A stretch of 61,620 bases of DNA from Saccharothrix coeruleofusca (GCF_014648515.1 NZ_BMRG01000002.1:524538-586157); one strand, 5' to 3'. Positions 31,800-43,627 are shown, numbered from the stretch's first letter. Numbers and translations are program-made. Notes: generated by a model not told the origin, from the letters alone.

Positions 31800-33530
31800 G
31801 TGAGAAGACGCAGAACGGTCCGTCCCGCGCTGGCGCTGGCGGGCGCGGTCGCGCTGGCGGGCGCCCTGGCGCAGCCCGCGGGCGCGGCGCAGGAGACCAC
31901 CGAGTACACGGTGCTGGTGGAGGACGGCGCGGGCCGGGACGCCGCGCTGGCCGCGGTCCGCGCCGCGGGTGGACGCGTGACCAAGGAGAACACCGCGGTC
32001 GGCCTGCTGACCGTGCAGGCCCCGGTGTCGGGCTTCGCGCAGCGGGTCTCCGCTTCCGAGGCGGTGCTCGGCGCGGCGGCGGTGCGCCCGGTCGGGCACG
32101 CCCCGACCGCCAGCGGGCCGGGCAACCGGGACTGGCGGGAGGTCGAGCAGGAGAACGCCGCGACCGCTGGTGCCGCCGCTGCCGCCCGCAAGTCCGCCCC
32201 GGCGAGCACGGCGGGCAGCGACCCGCTCGACAGCTACCTCTGGGGCCTGCGGACGGTGCGCTCGGACATCGCCCGCGCCAAGCAGGCCGGTGACAAGCGC
32301 GTCCACGTCGGCATCATCGACACCGGCGTGGACGGCACCCACCCGGACATCGCGCCGAACTTCGACCGCGGGCTGTCCCGCAACTTCACCATCGACATGC
32401 CCACCGACCCCGACGGCGGCGCGTTCGACGGGCCGTGCGAGTTCCGCGGCTGCGTCGACCCGGCCGACCACGACGACAACGGGCACGGCACGCACGTCGC
32501 GGGCACCATCGGCGCGGCGGCCAACGGCTCCGGCCTGTCCGGGGTCGCGCCCAACGTGTCGCTGGTCAACATCCGCGCCGGTCAGGACTCGGGTTCGTTC
32601 TTCCTCCAGCCGGTGGTGGACGCGATCACCTACGGCGCCGACGCGGGCCTGGACGTGATCAACATGTCCTTCTACGTCGACCCCTGGTACATGAACTGCG
32701 TCAACGACCCCACGGCCACGCCGGAGGAGCAGCTGGCGCAGCGCACCACGATCGCCGCGGTCCAGCGCGCGCTGAACTACGCCCACCGCAAGGGCGTCAC
32801 GCTGATCGGCGCGGGCGGCAACAACCACGAGGACCTGGGCAAGCCGCGGCCGGACACGGCCAGCCCGAACTACCCGCCCGGCCACAACCGGCCCCGGCCG
32901 GTGGACAACAGCTGCCTGACCCTGCCCACCGAGGGCGACCATGTGATCTCGATCTCGGCGCTGGGCCCGTCGCTGGGCAAGGCCGACTACTCCAACTACG
33001 GCACCGAGCAGACCACGCTGTCCGCGCCCGGCGGCTACTTCCGCGACGGCCTGGGCACCGACTGGTACCGGACCAACGAGAACCTGATCCTGTCGACCTA
33101 CCCGCGCAACGTGGCGCTGGCCGAGGGCGCCATCGACGAGGCGGGCAACATCACCCCGGCCGGTGAGGCGGCGGGCGTGAAGAAGGACTGCCGGGCCGAC
33201 TCCTGCGGCTACTACCAGTACCTGCAGGGCACCTCGATGGCCGCGCCGCACGCCGCGGGCGTGGCCGCGCTGGTGGTCAGCCAGTACGGCAAGAAGGACA
33301 AGGCGCACCAGGGCACGCTCACGCTGGACCCGGACAAGGTGCTCAAGGTGCTGACCAGGACGGCTTCGCCACGCGCCTGCCCGGTGCCCAGGACGGTGTC
33401 CTACGTGCCGGTCGGCCGCACCCCGGAGTTCGACGCCACCTGCGAGGGCGACACCAAGTTCAACGGCTTCTACGGCTACGGCATCGTGGACGCCTACGGC
33501 GCGGTCACCCGAGGCGGCGGCTTCCTGTAA
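31800..33530 (+). CDS. Secreted S8 family serine protease (subtilisin-like)
   Basis: A 576-residue secreted preproprotease. The signal peptide (RRRRTVRPALALAGAVALAGALA..AGAA) is followed by an I9-like prodomain (TEYTVLVEDGAG) to about residue 140. The catalytic triad is D174 (GIIDTGVDGTHP), H229 (NGHGTHVAGT) and S479 (GTSMAAPHAAG), with oxyanion Asn in the 'GAGGNNHEDLG' region. There are several Cys pairs (CEFRGC, CRADSC) expected in extracellular enzymes. It has no C-terminal anchor, so it is probably released. GTG 31800 follows GAGGGAGAAG. It ends at the large hairpin at 33539. Confidence 0.95.
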   Translation: MRRRRTVRPALALAGAVALAGALAQPAGAAQETTEYTVLVEDGAGRDAALAAVRAAGGRVTKENTAVGLLTVQAPVSGFAQRVSASEAVLGAAAVRPVGHAPTASGPGNRDWREVEQENAATAGAAAAARKSAPASTAGSDPLDSYLWGLRTVRSDIARAKQAGDKRVHVGIIDTGVDGTHPDIAPNFDRGLSRNFTIDMPTDPDGGAFDGPCEFRGCVDPADHDDNGHGTHVAGTIGAAANGSGLSGVAPNVSLVNIRAGQDSGSFFLQPVVDAITYGADAGLDVINMSFYVDPWYMNCVNDPTATPEEQLAQRTTIAAVQRALNYAHRKGVTLIGAGGNNHEDLGKPRPDTASPNYPPGHNRPRPVDNSCLTLPTEGDHVISISALGPSLGKADYSNYGTEQTTLSAPGGYFRDGLGTDWYRTNENLILSTYPRNVALAEGAIDEAGNITPAGEAAGVKKDCRADSCGYYQYLQGTSMAAPHAAGVAALVVSQYGKKDKAHQGTLTLDPDKVLKVLTRTASPRACPVPRTVSYVPVGRTPEFDATCEGDTKFNGFYGYGIVDAYGAVTRGGGFL

Positions 33531-33538
33531 CGCCCCGA

Positions 33539-33584
33539 CGTCGGCAAGTACCACCCGACAGGGGTCGGGTGGTACTTGCCGACG
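33539..33584. repeat. Dispersed repeat locus 2: perfect 21-bp hairpin made of two inverted copies
   Basis: GTCGGCAAGTACCACCCGAC (33540-33559), loop AGGG, and its exact reverse complement (33564-33583), extended by a C33539-G33584 pair. It lies between the converging protease and glycyl-tRNA synthetase genes and probably terminates both. Confidence 0.92.
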
Positions 33585-33605
33585 CGGTACCGCAGGGACG
33601 CGGTG

Positions 33606-36551
<2,946 letters not shown>

Positions 36552-36728
36552 CGGGGCAGTTTACGAACGGTGGAGGCCGCACCTCACAATCGGGCCTCAT
36601 CCCTGGTCAGAACGGGTACCCGTCCGGTATCACGACGTGGTCGTCGGGCGCTGTGCGACGCTGTGCGCAACCTGGAGGGCTTCCGGTGCGTCTGACCAGC
36701 GAGCACCGGGACAGGGGAGGGAGTGGGA
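36552..36728. promoter_or_regulatory. Divergent promoter region between glyQS and the LCP gene
   Basis: 177 bp. On the minus strand TAAACT lies seven bases before the glyQS start. On the plus strand GGGGAGGG precedes the LCP start. No T-box-like leader is seen for glyQS, as the leader appears absent. Confidence 0.45.
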
Positions 36729-38819
36729 GTGGACAACCGGCCGCCGAGACCAGGCGAACCCGACGGGTTCGGCAGGCGACCCGTTCCCCCTCGGGGTCCC
36801 GCCGCGGGCAGGCCGCGCCCCTCGGAGGGGGGGCAGCCGCCCGCGCCGCGCAGGCAGCCACCACCCGAACGACGTTCCCCGGTCGAGGGACGCCCGCCCG
36901 CCCCGAGGCCGACCGGTCAGCCGGGCCGGGGCGATTCCGGCGAGCGGCGGGTGCCCCCCGGCATCCCCCGCCGCGCCGACCGCGCCCCCGACCGCGCCCC
37001 CGATCTGCGGGCCCGACCGGCGGAGCAGCCCACTGAGCGCGCGGTGCGGCCCGCCGACGCGGGTCGTGGGGAGTCCGGTGACCGCGGGTCCCGCCCGGTC
37101 GACCCGGACCGCCGGGCGCGCGCCGCCGAACTCGCCGAGCGCCGGGCCCGCGCGGCCGAGCAGGCCGAGCGCCGCTCGGCGGACGCCCCCGGCCGCGCCC
37201 GGCCCGGCGACTCCGACGACGCCCGCCGCCCGCGCAGGCCCGCGGCGGAGCGCTCCGGCGAGCGCCCCCGCCCCTCGGCCGCGCGCCCGGCGAGGCGACC
37301 GGCGAGGCGACCGGCGCCGCGCAGGCACCCGCGGGCGGGCACCGCGCGCGCCGGGATCGCGGCGGGCCGCGTGGTCGTGGCGTTCCTGTCCGTGGTGGTG
37401 CTGCTGGGCACCGGCTACGCCTGGGCCAACTTCCAGTCGCTGAACGACAACCTGACCACCACCGACGTGATCGGCGCGGGGGGCGGTGGCGAGCGCCCGG
37501 CGGACGGGTCGATCGACATCCTCATGGTCGGCATGGACAGCCGCACCGACGCCAAGGGCAACCCGCTGCCCGCCGAGATCCTGCGCGAGCTGCAGGCGGG
37601 CGACGAGAAGGCGGGCGGGCTCAACACCGACACGCTGATCCTGATGCACATCCCGAACGACAGCGGCAAGGCCGTCGCGGTGTCGTTCCCGCGCGACTCC
37701 TACGTCAAGATCGCGGGCAACTACGGCAGGCACAAGATCAACTCCGCGTACGGCTACGGCAAGACCGCCGCGCTGGAGAAGCTCAAGGCCGAGGGCCTCA
37801 CCGACCAGGCCCAGCTGGAGCAGCAGTCCAAGCAGGCGGGCGCGAAGACGCTGATCGAAACGATCCAGAACCTCTCCGACGTCACCATCGACCACTACGC
37901 CGAGATCAACCTGGTCGGCTTCTACGAGATCACCAAGGCCGTCGGCGGCGTGGACGTGTGCCTGACCCAGGCCACCAAGGACAACTTCTCCGGGGCGAAC
38001 TTCAAGGCGGGCCCGCAGACCGTGCAGGGCCGCGACGCGCTGGCGTTCGTCCGGCAGCGGCACGGGCTGCTGCGCGGCGACCTGGACCGCGTGGTGCGCC
38101 AGCAGGTGTTCATGGCGGGCCTGGCCAAGAAGATCCTGTCCGCGGGCACGCTGTCCGACCCCCGCAAGCTCAACGCCCTGATCGACGCGCTGACCAAGTC
38201 CATCGTGCTGGACCCCGGCTGGAACGTGCTCGAGTTCGCCGCCCAGATGAAGGACATGACCGGCGGGAACCTGGAGTTCAAGACCATCCCGACCGGCAAC
38301 CCGGAGCTGGAGACGCCCGAGGACGGCCAGGCCGTCGAGGTGGTCGAGGGCGAGGTCCGGCGGTTCTTCGACCAGCTCGGCAAGGACCCCAACGCCTCCA
38401 CCGCCCCGGACAGCGGCGTCGACCCCGCCACGGTCACCGTGCAGGTGCTCAACGGCTCCGGGTCGACCGGCCTGGCCGGGCGGGTGCTGGCCGCGCTGGT
38501 GGCCGAGAAGTTCGCCGACGGCGGCTCGGGCAACGCCACCGAGGACGTGGCGGCCTCCGTGGTGCGCTACGGCCAGGGCGGCGAGGCGGGAGCGAAAGCG
38601 GTCGCCGAGGCGTTGGACGGGTTGCCGACCGAGCAGGACGGCACCGTCGCGGCGGGCAGCGTGCGGGTCCTGCTGGGTCCGGACTACGACGGCCCCGGAG
38701 CGCAGAACCTGAAGGGCTCGCCGCTGGTGGGCCTGGACGGCGCGCGGCGGCAGCAGCCGCCGTCGAGCGGGACCGCCGAGCAGCCGATCACCGCCGACGG
38801 GGTGCGCTGCGTCAACTGA
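36729..38819 (+). CDS. LytR-CpsA-Psr (LCP) family protein with LytR_C domain
   Basis: About 696 residues, membrane-anchored; LCP enzymes transfer glycopolymers from lipid carriers to peptidoglycan. Residues 1-205 are a cytoplasmic, Arg/Pro-rich disordered region. One transmembrane helix (VVVAFLSVVVLLGTGYAWANF, about 215-235) follows. The LCP domain (ILMVGMDSRTD, VSFPRDSYVKI, FVRQRHGLLRGDLDRVVRQQ) has the conserved Arg/Asp set. The LytR_C domain (VTVQVLNGSGSTGLAGRVL) is near residues 570-640. GTG 36729 has the better spacing from GGGGAGGG; GTG 36723 is two codons longer. It is followed 46 bases later by a DUF218 gene, another envelope protein. Confidence 0.93.
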   Translation: MDNRPPRPGEPDGFGRRPVPPRGPAAGRPRPSEGGQPPAPRRQPPPERRSPVEGRPPAPRPTGQPGRGDSGERRVPPGIPRRADRAPDRAPDLRARPAEQPTERAVRPADAGRGESGDRGSRPVDPDRRARAAELAERRARAAEQAERRSADAPGRARPGDSDDARRPRRPAAERSGERPRPSAARPARRPARRPAPRRHPRAGTARAGIAAGRVVVAFLSVVVLLGTGYAWANFQSLNDNLTTTDVIGAGGGGERPADGSIDILMVGMDSRTDAKGNPLPAEILRELQAGDEKAGGLNTDTLILMHIPNDSGKAVAVSFPRDSYVKIAGNYGRHKINSAYGYGKTAALEKLKAEGLTDQAQLEQQSKQAGAKTLIETIQNLSDVTIDHYAEINLVGFYEITKAVGGVDVCLTQATKDNFSGANFKAGPQTVQGRDALAFVRQRHGLLRGDLDRVVRQQVFMAGLAKKILSAGTLSDPRKLNALIDALTKSIVLDPGWNVLEFAAQMKDMTGGNLEFKTIPTGNPELETPEDGQAVEVVEGEVRRFFDQLGKDPNASTAPDSGVDPATVTVQVLNGSGSTGLAGRVLAALVAEKFADGGSGNATEDVAASVVRYGQGGEAGAKAVAEALDGLPTEQDGTVAAGSVRVLLGPDYDGPGAQNLKGSPLVGLDGARRQQPPSSGTAEQPITADGVRCVN

Positions 38820-38865
38820 GAGCCGCGTGCCCCCAGGCGCGTCGGCCGAACGAGCAGGGGGATCG

Positions 38866-39531
38866 ATGGGGGCTTTTCTCCGGCGGGTGCGCTGGAAGCG
38901 GGTGCTGGTCGTGGTCGGCCTGCTGGCCGTGCTGGCGTCGGTGCCGTGGGTGTGGGTGCGGACCTCCAGCGCGCCGTACCGGCACACCGCCGCGGAGGTG
39001 CCGGAGGCTCCCGTGGCGCTGGTGCTGGGCGCGGGCATCCGCAACGGCAGGCCCACGCCGTTCCTGGCGGGCAGGCTGGACGTGGCCGCGGACCTCTACC
39101 ACCGGGGCAAGGTCGAGGTGCTGCTGGTCAGCGGCGACAACAGCACCCCGGACTACGACGAGCCCACGGCCATGCGCACCTACCTGATCGGCCGGGGCGT
39201 GCCGGAGCGGGCGGTGGTCGCCGACTACGCCGGGCTGGACACGTGGGACTCGTGCACCCGCGCCAAGCGGGTCTTCGGCGTGCGGCGGGCCACCGTGGTG
39301 ACCCAGGAGTTCCACCTGCCGCGCGCGGTGGCGCTGTGCCGGTCGGCCGGGCTGGAGGCGTTCGGCGTCGGCCACGAGACCTCGCGCGCCTGGGCGGTCA
39401 CCACCGCCTACGGCCACTTCCGGGAGGCGGTCGCCAGCATCAAGGCCGTGTGGGACGGCCTGGTGGCCAAGCCGGACCCGCGCTTCCTGGGGCCGGAGGA
39501 GGACGGCGTGACCCGAGCGCTGCGCGACTGA
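38866..39531 (+). CDS. DUF218 (SanA/YdcF-like) membrane-anchored protein
   Basis: A 221-residue protein with one N-terminal transmembrane helix (VLVVVGLLAVLASVPWVWV) and an extracytoplasmic DUF218 domain: ALVLGAGIRNGRPTPFLAGRLD, VLLVSGDNS, 'YAGLDTWDSCTRAKRVFGVR', VVTQEFHLPRAVALC. SanA-like proteins affect envelope integrity; the exact reaction is unknown. ATG 38866 follows CAGGGGGAT. The position directly after the LCP gene suggests a shared role in wall assembly. Confidence 0.9.
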   Translation: MGAFLRRVRWKRVLVVVGLLAVLASVPWVWVRTSSAPYRHTAAEVPEAPVALVLGAGIRNGRPTPFLAGRLDVAADLYHRGKVEVLLVSGDNSTPDYDEPTAMRTYLIGRGVPERAVVADYAGLDTWDSCTRAKRVFGVRRATVVTQEFHLPRAVALCRSAGLEAFGVGHETSRAWAVTTAYGHFREAVASIKAVWDGLVAKPDPRFLGPEEDGVTRALRD

Positions 39532-39597
39532 GTGAACACTCTGCGTAGCAGGGACTAGCCCGATCGAGCGATATAAGACGGACCCGCGTAAGCGCAC

Positions 39598-39609
39598 GTG
39601 CATTTGCAC
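39598..39609. promoter_or_regulatory. Palindrome GTGCATTTGCAC upstream of the XRE regulator
   Basis: GTGCA-TT-TGCAC lies 38 bases before the start of the XRE gene at 39648, in a stretch AT-richer than its surroundings. It is a possible autoregulatory operator. Confidence 0.4.
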
Positions 39610-39647
39610 TTTTCACCTCCGTTGACCGAAGACGGGGAGGGCAGGCA

Positions 39648-40127
39648 GTGCACATCGACACGGAGACCTATCAGCGGGTCCTGGGGGACGAACTCCGCAC
39701 CCTGCGCAAGCAGCGCGGATGGACCAGGAAGCAGCTCAACAGCAGGCTGCAGAGCGACATCTCGCTGCAGACCCTGGCGACCTACGAGCTGGGCACGCGC
39801 CAGTGCTCGGTGGTGAGGCTGGTGGAGATCTGCGTTGCGCTGGGTGTTCCCGCGCACCAGGTGCTCGCACGGGTCCACGAACGGGTGTTCGGCGACGCGC
39901 CGTCCGGTCACCTGACCGTGGACCTGTCCGCCGTGGTCGCCGACAGCAGGGCGGAACTGGCGCCGCTGCGCCGCTGGGCGCGGGGCAGGCTGGCCCAGTT
40001 GCCGCCGCACCGCTCCACCGACGTCCACCTGGACCTGTCGGCGCTGGAGCACATGGCCCAGTTGTGCCAGCTCAGCACAGTCGAGCTGATCCGCACCCTG
40101 CGGGAGCTGGACAACCGCCCCCGGTAG
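39648..40127 (+). CDS. XRE-family transcriptional regulator
   Basis: A 159-residue regulator. The N-terminal helix-turn-helix covers about residues 8-70 (LGDELRTLRKQRGWTRKQLN, 'ISLQTLATYELGTRQCSVVR', LVEICVALGVPAHQVLA), similar in layout to BldD-type proteins. The C-terminal 70 residues form a second helical domain (LEHMAQLCQLSTVELIRTLRE), perhaps for dimerisation or effector binding. The start is GTG 39648. It lies just upstream of murT, separated by 42 bases. Targets are unknown. Confidence 0.83.
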   Translation: MHIDTETYQRVLGDELRTLRKQRGWTRKQLNSRLQSDISLQTLATYELGTRQCSVVRLVEICVALGVPAHQVLARVHERVFGDAPSGHLTVDLSAVVADSRAELAPLRRWARGRLAQLPPHRSTDVHLDLSALEHMAQLCQLSTVELIRTLRELDNRPR

Positions 40128-40169
40128 CATCGCGGGCGGCGCATTCGTTCTACGGACGCAGGAAGTCGG

Positions 40170-41423
40170 TTGCCGAACACTCCAGGTGCAGACCCAGCCC
40201 GCTTGCCGCTGCGCACCGCGGCGGCCGTGCGACTGGGCAACATGAGTTCGAAGCTGTCGCAGAAGATGGGGCTGGGCGCGGGCGGCATGATCGGTGGCCG
40301 CGTGGCGCTCAAGCTCGACCCGCAGGCACTGGCCCGGCTCACCACCGGCCGCCGGGTCGCCCTGGTCACCGGGACCAACGGCAAGACCACGAGCACGATG
40401 ATGCTCAGCCGGGCGGTCTCGGCGCTGGGCGAGGTGGCGACCAACCACGGCGGGGCGAACATGCCCGACGGGCACGTCACGGCGCTGAGCAAGCAGCCGG
40501 ACGCGCCCTACGCCGTGCTGGAGGTCGACGAGGGGTACTTCCCCGAGGTGGCGCGGGCGGCCCACCCGGCCGTGGCGGTGCTGCTCAACCTCAGCCGCGA
40601 CCAGCTCGACCGGGTCGGCGAGGTCCGCACGATCGAGAAGAGCCTGCGCACCGCGCTGGCCGGGGTCCAGGGCACGGTCGTGGCCAACTGCGACGACATC
40701 ATGGTCACCTCCGCGGCGCGCGACAGCGCGCGCGTGGTCTGGGTGGCGACGGGGACCGGCTGGCACAACGACTCCGCGTCGTGCCCGCGCTGCGGCGACC
40801 CGATCCGCTGGCAGGGCGAGCACTGGCACTGCACCGGCTGCGACCTGGCCAGGCCCAGGCCGGACTGGATCACCGGCGACGGCTTCCTGATCACCCCGCA
40901 GGGCGTGAAGGTGGACCTGTCGCTGCGCCTGCCCGGCAAGTTCAACCAGGCCAACGCGGTGATGGCGGCGGCGGCCGCGGCGGCGCTGGGCGTGCCGGTC
41001 GAGGAGGCCGTGCAGCGGCTGCGCGCGGTGTCGAACGTGGCGGGCCGCTACCGGACCATCCAGCGCAGCGGGCACCGCGCCCGGCTGCTGCTGTCGAAGA
41101 ACCCGGCGGGCTGGAGCGAGACGCTGACCGTGGTCCGCGAGGCCGACCACCCGGCGGTGCTGGTGATCAACGCCCACGAGGCCGACGGGCGCGACCTGTC
41201 CTGGCTGTGGGACGTGCCGTTCGAGAAGCTGCGCGGGCGGCAGGTGATCGCCTCCGGCGAGCGGGCCACCGACCTGGCGGTGCGGCTGACCTACGCGGAG
41301 GTCGAGCACACCATCGTCCCCGACCCGCTGCTGGCCATCGACGCCATGCCGCAGGGGCCGGTGGAGGTCATCGCCAACTACACGGCTTTCCGCGACCTGA
41401 ACGCGAGGTCCGCCAGTGAGTAG
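40170..41423 (+). CDS. murT: Lipid II isoglutaminyl synthase, MurT subunit
   Basis: A 417-residue Mur-ligase-like ATPase that, with GatD, amidates the D-Glu of lipid II to D-isoglutamine at the cytoplasmic face. The ATP-binding motif TGTNGKTTST is near residue 70. The central Mur fold carries a Cys4 zinc ribbon, CPRCG and CTGC (about 205-228), and the C-terminal DUF1727 domain has 'LLLSKNPAGWSETLTVV' and NAHEADGRDLSWLWDV. The start is TTG 40170 with AGGAAG six bases before it. The stop overlaps the gatD start, so the subunits are coupled. Confidence 0.95.
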   Translation: MPNTPGADPARLPLRTAAAVRLGNMSSKLSQKMGLGAGGMIGGRVALKLDPQALARLTTGRRVALVTGTNGKTTSTMMLSRAVSALGEVATNHGGANMPDGHVTALSKQPDAPYAVLEVDEGYFPEVARAAHPAVAVLLNLSRDQLDRVGEVRTIEKSLRTALAGVQGTVVANCDDIMVTSAARDSARVVWVATGTGWHNDSASCPRCGDPIRWQGEHWHCTGCDLARPRPDWITGDGFLITPQGVKVDLSLRLPGKFNQANAVMAAAAAAALGVPVEEAVQRLRAVSNVAGRYRTIQRSGHRARLLLSKNPAGWSETLTVVREADHPAVLVINAHEADGRDLSWLWDVPFEKLRGRQVIASGERATDLAVRLTYAEVEHTIVPDPLLAIDAMPQGPVEVIANYTAFRDLNARSASE

Positions 41424-42126
41424 CTCCAAGGTCCAGATCGCGCTGGTGCTGCCCGACCTGCTGGGCACCTACGGCGACTTCGGCAACGCGGTGGTGCTGG
41501 AGAAGCGCCTGACCTGGCGCGGCATCCCGGCCGAGATCGTCACGGTGAACTTCGGCGAGCCGGTGCCGGACTCGTGCGACATCTACGTGGTGGGCGGCGG
41601 TGAGGACACCGCGCAGACGCTGGCGGTGCGGCACCTGCGCGAGCACCCCGGCATGCAGCGGGCGGCCTCGCGCGGCGCGGTGATCCTGGGCGTGTGCGCG
41701 GGCATCCAGATCTTCGGCGAGCACTTCACCCGCGCCGACCAGGTCACCCACCCCGGTCTCGGGCTGATCGACTCGACCAGCCACGCGGGCGGCAGCCGGG
41801 CCATCGGCGAGGTGATCGCCGAGCCGGTGGACGGGCTGTTCCAGGGCCTGCTGACCGGGTTCGAGAACCACCAGGGCCGCACCGTGCTGGGGCCGTCGGC
41901 CCGGCCGCTGGCGCGGGTCAAGGTCGGCACGGGCAACGACGGGCAGGTGGAGGGGGCGGTGCAGGGCCGCATCCTGTGCACCTACCTGCACGGACCGGTG
42001 CTGCCGCGCAACCCGCAGATCGCCGACCTGCTGATCGAGTGGGCCACCGGGGAGAAGCCCGCGCCGCTGGAGCTGCCCGCGGTGACGCAGCTGCGCGCCG
42101 AGCGCGCCAAGGCCGCCGGGGTCTGA
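41416..42126 (+). CDS. gatD: Lipid II isoglutaminyl synthase, GatD glutamine amidotransferase subunit
   Basis: A 236-residue class I glutamine amidotransferase that supplies ammonia to MurT. The catalytic Cys lies in LGVCAGIQIFG (near residue 95) and the His in YLHGPVLPRNP (near 190). The N-terminal ALVLPDLLGTYGDFGNAVVL is typical of CobB/CobQ-like GatD proteins. GTG 41416 overlaps the murT stop by eight bases. A strong terminator follows at 42133. Confidence 0.95.
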   Translation: MSSSKVQIALVLPDLLGTYGDFGNAVVLEKRLTWRGIPAEIVTVNFGEPVPDSCDIYVVGGGEDTAQTLAVRHLREHPGMQRAASRGAVILGVCAGIQIFGEHFTRADQVTHPGLGLIDSTSHAGGSRAIGEVIAEPVDGLFQGLLTGFENHQGRTVLGPSARPLARVKVGTGNDGQVEGAVQGRILCTYLHGPVLPRNPQIADLLIEWATGEKPAPLELPAVTQLRAERAKAAGV

Positions 42127-42132
42127 GCTCGC

Positions 42133-42176
42133 CGGGGTGCGGCTCGTCGAGGTCCTCACGAGCCGCACCCCGTTTT
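42133..42176 (+). terminator. Terminator of murT-gatD
   Basis: CGGGGTGCGGCTCGT (42133-42147) pairs perfectly with ACGAGCCGCACCCCG (42158-42172), then TTTT. Confidence 0.93.
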
Positions 42177-42182
42177 CGCGTT

Positions 42183-42234
42183 CACGGGTAGTGGTTACCG
42201 GCCCTCGCGGGGCTGTCGGGTAGTACTTGCGGGC
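42183..42234. repeat. Dispersed repeat locus 3 (two copies), overlapping the end of a TetR gene
   Basis: CACGGGTAGTGGTTACCGGC begins at 42183 and GTCGGGTAGTACTTGCGGGC lies at 42215-42234. The second copy encodes the last residues (PASTTRQP..) of the TetR protein on the minus strand. Confidence 0.8.
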
Positions 42235-42800
42235 GCGGTGGGGAGCACGTCCTCGACGGCGCGGCGCAGGGTTTCCCGGACCGTCTCCGGGTCGTCCAGC
42301 TCCCCTCCTTGCAGCGCCCCGTCGCGCAGCAGCACCAGCACGCGCGCCGCGTGCTCGGGGTCGGGGTGGCCGACCGCCTCGGCCTGCTCCCGCAGCACCT
42401 CGAAGAACCACTTCCGGTGCTCGTCGATGACCACCCGCACCGGGTGCGCCGGGTCCGGGTACTCCGCCGCGGCGTTGAGGAACTGGCAGCCCCGGAAGTC
42501 CTCCGCCCGCGTGGCGTCGCCGATGATGGCCATGACGTCCATCAGCGCCTCGCGCGCGGGCCGCTCCCGCCTGGTGGCCCGCACGGCCTCGCGGATGCCC
42601 CGGCTCGACTCCGCCAGGTAGGCCGCCACCAGGTGGTCCTTGGTCGGGAAGTGGCGGTAGAAGGTCGCCCTGGTCACCGACGCCTCGGTGACCAGCCGGT
42701 CGACGCCCACCGCGTGGATGCCCTCGGCGTAGAACAGCCGTGAGGCGGTGCGCAGCAGCCGGTCCTTGGGGTGCAGGTCGCGGTCCGCGGCAGTCTTCAT
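42195..42800 (-). CDS. TetR family regulator
   Basis: A 201-residue repressor. The DNA-binding helix-turn-helix is at residues 12-58 (LLRTASRLFYAEGIHAVGVD, VTRATFYRHFPTKDHLVAAYL). The ligand-binding domain contains the TetR_C_11-like DAEDFRGCQF region (ATRAEDFRGCQFLNAAAEYP). The last dozen residues come from a dispersed repeat and are probably not conserved. It is divergent from the alpha/beta hydrolase at 42923, and three copies of one operator lie between them, so it most likely represses both. The start is ATG 42800. Confidence 0.9.
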   Translation of the reverse strand: MKTAADRDLHPKDRLLRTASRLFYAEGIHAVGVDRLVTEASVTRATFYRHFPTKDHLVAAYLAESSRGIREAVRATRRERPAREALMDVMAIIGDATRAEDFRGCQFLNAAAEYPDPAHPVRVVIDEHRKWFFEVLREQAEAVGHPDPEHAARVLVLLRDGALQGGELDDPETVRETLRRAVEDVLPTAPASTTRQPREGR

Positions 42801-42813
42801 GGGCCCACGTTAG

Positions 42814-42904
42814 AGAAAGACCAGTCGTTCTGCACGGTGATCCAAGCCACCTTGCACCACCAGGGAGAACGACTAGTCTTTCTCTCAGAAAGACCGATCG
42901 TTCT
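42814..42904. promoter_or_regulatory. Three operator copies between TetR and the hydrolase
   Basis: AGAAAGACCAGTCGTTCT (42814-42831), AGAACGACTAGTCTTTCT (42866-42883, inverted) and AGAAAGACCGATCGTTCT (42887-42904). The consensus AGAAMGACYRRTCKTTCT is a dyad, as expected of a TetR site. One copy is by the regulator's start and two by the hydrolase's promoter. Confidence 0.85.
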
Positions 42905-42922
42905 CTCACCGAGGAGCTCCCG

Positions 42923-43627
42923 ATGACCGACACCAAGCCCACCGTCGTCCTGGTCCACGGCGCCTTCGCCGACTCCTCCAGCTGGAGCGGCGTGGTCGAG
43001 CGGCTGCAGCGGCAGGGCCACCCGGTGCTGGCCGTGGCCAACCCGCTGCGCGGCCTGGAGTCCGACGCCGCCTACGTCGCCGACGTGGTCAACAGCGTGT
43101 CCGGCCCCGTGGTCCTGGTGGGCCACTCCTACGGCGGCGTGCTGATCACCCGCGCGGCCGGGCGCACGCCCAACGTCGAAGCCCTGGTCTACATCGCCGC
43201 GTTCCAACCCGAGACCGGGGAGAGCGCCCTGGAGCTGTCCACCCGGTTCCCCGGCGGCAAGCTCGGCCCCGAGACCACCGACGTGCTGGTGCACGACGGC
43301 GAGCCGGAGCTGTCGATCAAGGCGGAGGACTTCCGCGAGGTCTTCGCCGCCGACGTGCCCGAGGCCGCGGTGCTGGCGGCCACCCAGCGGCCGGTCGTCC
43401 AGCGGGCCCTGACCACCCCGCTGGAGGGCGAGCCCGCCTGGCGGCGGCTGCCGTCGTGGGCGCTGGTCGCCACCGGGGACAACGCCATCCCGGCCGCGGC
43501 TCAGGAGTTCATGGCCGAGCGGGCTTCCTCGCACGTGGAGCGGGTGGACGCCTCGCACGCGGTGTCGGTGTCCCGGCCGGATGCCGTGGCCGACATCATC
43601 CTCGCGGCGGCCCGCGCCACCCGGTGA
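42923..43627 (+). CDS. Alpha/beta hydrolase
   Basis: A 234-residue esterase-type hydrolase with the nucleophile elbow GHSYGG near residue 71, oxyanion region VLVHGAFADSSSW at 9-21, and catalytic His in 'VDASHAVSVSRP' near 217. It closely fits the family of small actinobacterial hydrolases under TetR control that respond to a small molecule. ATG 42923 has GAGGAGCT upstream. Expression should be repressed by the divergent TetR at 42195. Confidence 0.9.
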   Translation: MTDTKPTVVLVHGAFADSSSWSGVVERLQRQGHPVLAVANPLRGLESDAAYVADVVNSVSGPVVLVGHSYGGVLITRAAGRTPNVEALVYIAAFQPETGESALELSTRFPGGKLGPETTDVLVHDGEPELSIKAEDFREVFAADVPEAAVLAATQRPVVQRALTTPLEGEPAWRRLPSWALVATGDNAIPAAAQEFMAERASSHVERVDASHAVSVSRPDAVADIILAAARATR

